Under the pieces are notes generated by a model, which was given only the letters and a program-made list of their open reading frames with translations, searched no databases and had not been told where the DNA came from. Positions 61,877 through 64,000 of a DNA stretch of 64,000 bases are shown one piece after another. The DNA is from Aquipuribacter sp. SD81 (GTDB lineage: Bacteria; Actinomycetota; Actinomycetes; Actinomycetales; JBBAYJ01), in NCBI RefSeq assembly GCF_037153975.1, contig NZ_JBBAYJ010000009.1, forward strand, positions 1 to 64,000, in the 5' to 3' direction. A program made the position numbers and the translations under genes. Within the stretch, counting starts at the first letter, position 1; each line of letters opens with the position of its first letter.

Positions 61877-62820
61877 GCGGCGTCGCCCTCAGCGCGGCCG
61901 GCGCCGAGGTGGGCGCCTCGGTCGGCGACGGGTTCCTGTTCTGGACCCTCGGCCCGCTCATGGTCCTCGCCGCGCTCGGGCTGCTGTTCGCCCGCAAGGC
62001 GGTGCACGCGGCGCTGTCGATGGCCGTCGTCATGGTGAGCCTGGGCGGGGTGTACGTCGGCCTCGAGGCGCCGTTCCTCGGCGTCGTGCAGGTCTTCGTC
62101 TACACCGGCGCCGTCATGATGCTGTTCCTCTTCGTGCTCATGCTCGTGGGCGTCGACTCCTCCGACTCCCTCGTGGAGACCCTCAAGGGCCAGCGCCTCG
62201 CCGCGGCCCTCGCCGCCGGCGGCTTCACGCTGCTCCTGCTCGTCGCGCTCGGACGGACCGCCTGGCCCGAGCCGGTCGGCCTCACCGAGGTCAACGCCGC
62301 CGGCAACATCACCGGCATCGCCGCGCTCATCTTCAGCCGCTACGTGTGGGCCTTCGAGCTGACGGCGGGACTGCTCGTCATCGCCTCGATCGGCGCGATG
62401 GTGCTCGCGCACCGGGAGCGGACGGGGGAGCGGCCCACGCAGCGGTCGATCTCCGAGACCCGGCTGCGCCGCGGGCAGCGCATCACCCCGCTGCCCCCGC
62501 CCGGCACCTTCGCCCGGCACAACGCCGTCGACACCCCGGCGCTGCTGCCCGATGGCACCCCCAGCGAGCTGTCGGTCTCGCGCGTCCTCACCGCCCGCGG
62601 GCAGAACCTGTCGACGACGACGCTCGTCGACGACGTTCCCGCGATCGTCGAGGACGTCGACCCGGACGGGCGCGGCAGCCGCACGGGCGGCGCGCGCGTC
62701 GGCGGGCACCCGGTCGACCCGGACCGTCCGCGCCACGGGGACGGCCCGCTCGGCGAGGACGCCTCGACCGCGGACTCCTCCGACGGCACGTCGGACTCGG
62801 CCACGACCAGGAGGGCGTGA
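61873..62820 (+). CDS. nuoJ: NADH-quinone oxidoreductase subunit J with long C-terminal tail
   Basis: 315 residues. Five transmembrane segments in about 20-190, with [20 protein letters not shown], the TM3 signature of NuoJ. The last about 125 residues are a polar tail ([14 protein letters not shown]..., ending in many D, S, T), absent from canonical NuoJ. The GTG at 61873 overlaps nuoI by 4 bases. Confidence 0.95.
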   Translation: MSGVALSAAGAEVGASVGDGFLFWTLGPLMVLAALGLLFARKAVHAALSMAVVMVSLGGVYVGLEAPFLGVVQVFVYTGAVMMLFLFVLMLVGVDSSDSLVETLKGQRLAAALAAGGFTLLLLVALGRTAWPEPVGLTEVNAAGNITGIAALIFSRYVWAFELTAGLLVIASIGAMVLAHRERTGERPTQRSISETRLRRGQRITPLPPPGTFARHNAVDTPALLPDGTPSELSVSRVLTARGQNLSTTTLVDDVPAIVEDVDPDGRGSRTGGARVGGHPVDPDRPRHGDGPLGEDASTADSSDGTSDSATTRRA

Positions 62821-62823
62821 GGC

Positions 62824-63123
62824 ATGGACCTGACGTACTGGGTCTACCTCTCGGTGGTCCTCTTCGCGATCGGTGGCGCCACCGTGCTGCTGCGACGCAA
62901 CGCCATCGTCGTGTTCATGGGCGTCGAGCTCATGCTCAACGCCGCGAACCTCGCCTTCGTCGCCTTCGCGCGCATGCACGGGCAGCTCGAGGGCCAGACC
63001 ATCGCGCTGTTCGTCATGCTCGTGGCCGCCGCGGAGGTCGTCGTCGGCCTCGCGATCATCATGGCCATCTTCCGAACCCGCCGGTCCGCGTCGGTCGACG
63101 ACGCGAACCTGCTGAAGTACTGA
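62824..63123 (+). CDS. nuoK: NADH-quinone oxidoreductase subunit K
   Basis: 99 residues, three transmembrane segments. Conserved glutamates lie in [12 protein letters not shown] and [12 protein letters not shown]. The ATG follows the nuoJ stop by 3 bases. Confidence 0.98.
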   Translation: MDLTYWVYLSVVLFAIGGATVLLRRNAIVVFMGVELMLNAANLAFVAFARMHGQLEGQTIALFVMLVAAAEVVVGLAIIMAIFRTRRSASVDDANLLKY

Positions 63124-63133
63124 GAGGACGGCT

Positions 63134-64000
63134 GTGCTGCTGTCGCCTGTCCCGACGCAGGGGCTCACCGCCGTGCCCGCGACCGGTGCCGAGCCGCTCG
63201 CGTGGCTGCTCGTCGTCATCCCGCTGGTCAGCGCGGGCGTGCTGCTGCTCGCCGGCCGCGCCGCCGACCGCTGGGGCCACTGGCTCGGTGTGCTCGCCTC
63301 CGCCTCGGCCTTCGTCGTCGGCGCGGTCGTGTTCTTCTCGGTCCTCGGCCACGGCGCGGAGGAGCGGGCGCGCTCCGTCGCGGGCTTCTCGTGGGTGCCC
63401 GCGGGCGACTTCCAGGTCGACGCCGGCCTGCTCGTCGACCCGCTGAGCCTGTCGTTCGTCCTGCTCATCACGTTCGTCGGCACGCTCATCCACCTGTACT
63501 CGGTGGCGTACATGGAGCACGACGCGGGGCGTCGGCGCTTCTTCGCCTACCTCAACCTCTTCGTCGCGGCGATGCTCCTGCTCGTCCTCGCGGACAGCTA
63601 CCTGCTGCTGTACGTCGGCTGGGAGGGCGTCGGCCTCGCCTCGTACCTGCTCATCGGGTTCTGGAACTCGCGGCTGGAGTACGCCGTCGCCGCGAAGAAG
63701 GCGTTCGTCGTCAACCGCGTCGGCGACCTCGGCCTGTCGCTGGCGATCATGGCCATGTTCGTGTCCTTCGGGTCGGTGTCCTACACCGACGTGCTCGGCG
63801 GTGCCGCCGGCGCGAGCGAGGGCTGGCTCACCGCCATCGGCCTGCTCCTGCTGCTGGCCGCGTGCGGCAAGTCGGCGCAGTTCCCGCTGCAGTCGTGGCT
63901 CGGCGACGCGATGGCCGGTCCCACGCCGGTCTCGGCGCTCATCCACGCCGCGACCATGGTCACCGCCGGCGTCTACCTCGTCGTGCGCTCCGGTCCCATC
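63134..64000 (+). CDS. nuoL: NADH-quinone oxidoreductase subunit L, N-terminal part (cut by right edge)
   Basis: 289 codons visible and open to the edge. Landmarks: [20 protein letters not shown] with the TM5 Glu, [11 protein letters not shown], and [20 protein letters not shown] with the central Lys, then [10 protein letters not shown]. The GTG at 63134 is chosen because AGAGGACG lies just upstream and the nuoK stop ends at 63123. Confidence 0.95.
   Translation, partial: MLLSPVPTQGLTAVPATGAEPLAWLLVVIPLVSAGVLLLAGRAADRWGHWLGVLASASAFVVGAVVFFSVLGHGAEERARSVAGFSWVPAGDFQVDAGLLVDPLSLSFVLLITFVGTLIHLYSVAYMEHDAGRRRFFAYLNLFVAAMLLLVLADSYLLLYVGWEGVGLASYLLIGFWNSRLEYAVAAKKAFVVNRVGDLGLSLAIMAMFVSFGSVSYTDVLGGAAGASEGWLTAIGLLLLLAACGKSAQFPLQSWLGDAMAGPTPVSALIHAATMVTAGVYLVVRSGPI

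Noticed and set aside
1-64000. Mobile elements, prophage, tRNA or rRNA genes
   Set aside because: No transposase, integrase, phage protein, tRNA cloverleaf or rRNA segment was recognised anywhere in the window on reading.

Overview
The window is chromosomal DNA from a very GC-rich actinobacterium (Actinomycetota). Codon third positions are almost all G or C, GTG starts are very common, and genes often overlap by 4 bases. It carries the complete enzyme set from chorismate to menaquinone apart from menH, a group II truncated hemoglobin, a DUF5709 protein and an actinobacterial-type NADH dehydrogenase operon. The genus cannot be fixed from sequence alone. No tRNA, rRNA, CRISPR, prophage or insertion sequence was seen.

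Layout. (1) 1-7.2 kb: the tail of a second, divergent complex-I-like operon (NuoD-like end, then H, J, K, L, M, N-like genes, no NuoI). (2) 7.2-20.6 kb: housekeeping and small units: ettA, a DUF2254 membrane protein, an AlkB-like dioxygenase, a soluble chemoreceptor-like protein, a matrixin-type protease, two thioesterases, a three-gene operon of tiny acidic proteins, a PAS/SpoIIE phosphatase, an alpha-glucosidase and glbO. (3) 20.1-29.0 kb: menaquinone genes. A leftward six-gene run holds a CPBP-like protein, menE, a PLDc_N protein, menA, a TetR regulator and a membrane protein. Then come menB-Nudix and, divergently, menC-menD. (4) 29.1-38.1 kb: maltodextrin use: a LacI regulator, malE-malF-malG, an amylase, and a secreted GH5 enzyme. 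(5) 38.2-43.8 kb: a membrane glycosyltransferase operon that looks like a surface or extracellular polysaccharide locus. (6) 43.9-47.8 kb: sfnF-sfnG for sulfone use behind a SAM riboswitch and a leader peptide, and a MASE1-GGDEF protein. (7) 47.8-51.5 kb: menF, menG, a small zinc-ribbon-like ORF and a MenJ-like reductase. (8) 51.6 kb to the right edge: canonical nuoA to nuoL (cut).

How it fits together. Menaquinone synthesis (regions 3 and 7) supplies the electron acceptor of the NADH dehydrogenase in region 8. A near-consensus Rex-type redox operator sits just upstream of the menJ-nuo run. The carbohydrate and sulfone block (regions 4-6) separates menBCD from menFG-nuo and looks like an insertion into one respiratory locus. 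Most interesting for follow-up are the degenerate complex-I-like operon, the SAM riboswitch whose closing helix overlaps the ribosome binding site of a 29-codon leader peptide, the structured leader ahead of the glycosyltransferase operon, and the Rex-like site. Many first genes show a -10-like hexamer exactly 6 bases before the start codon, which suggests leaderless transcripts and was used to choose starts.
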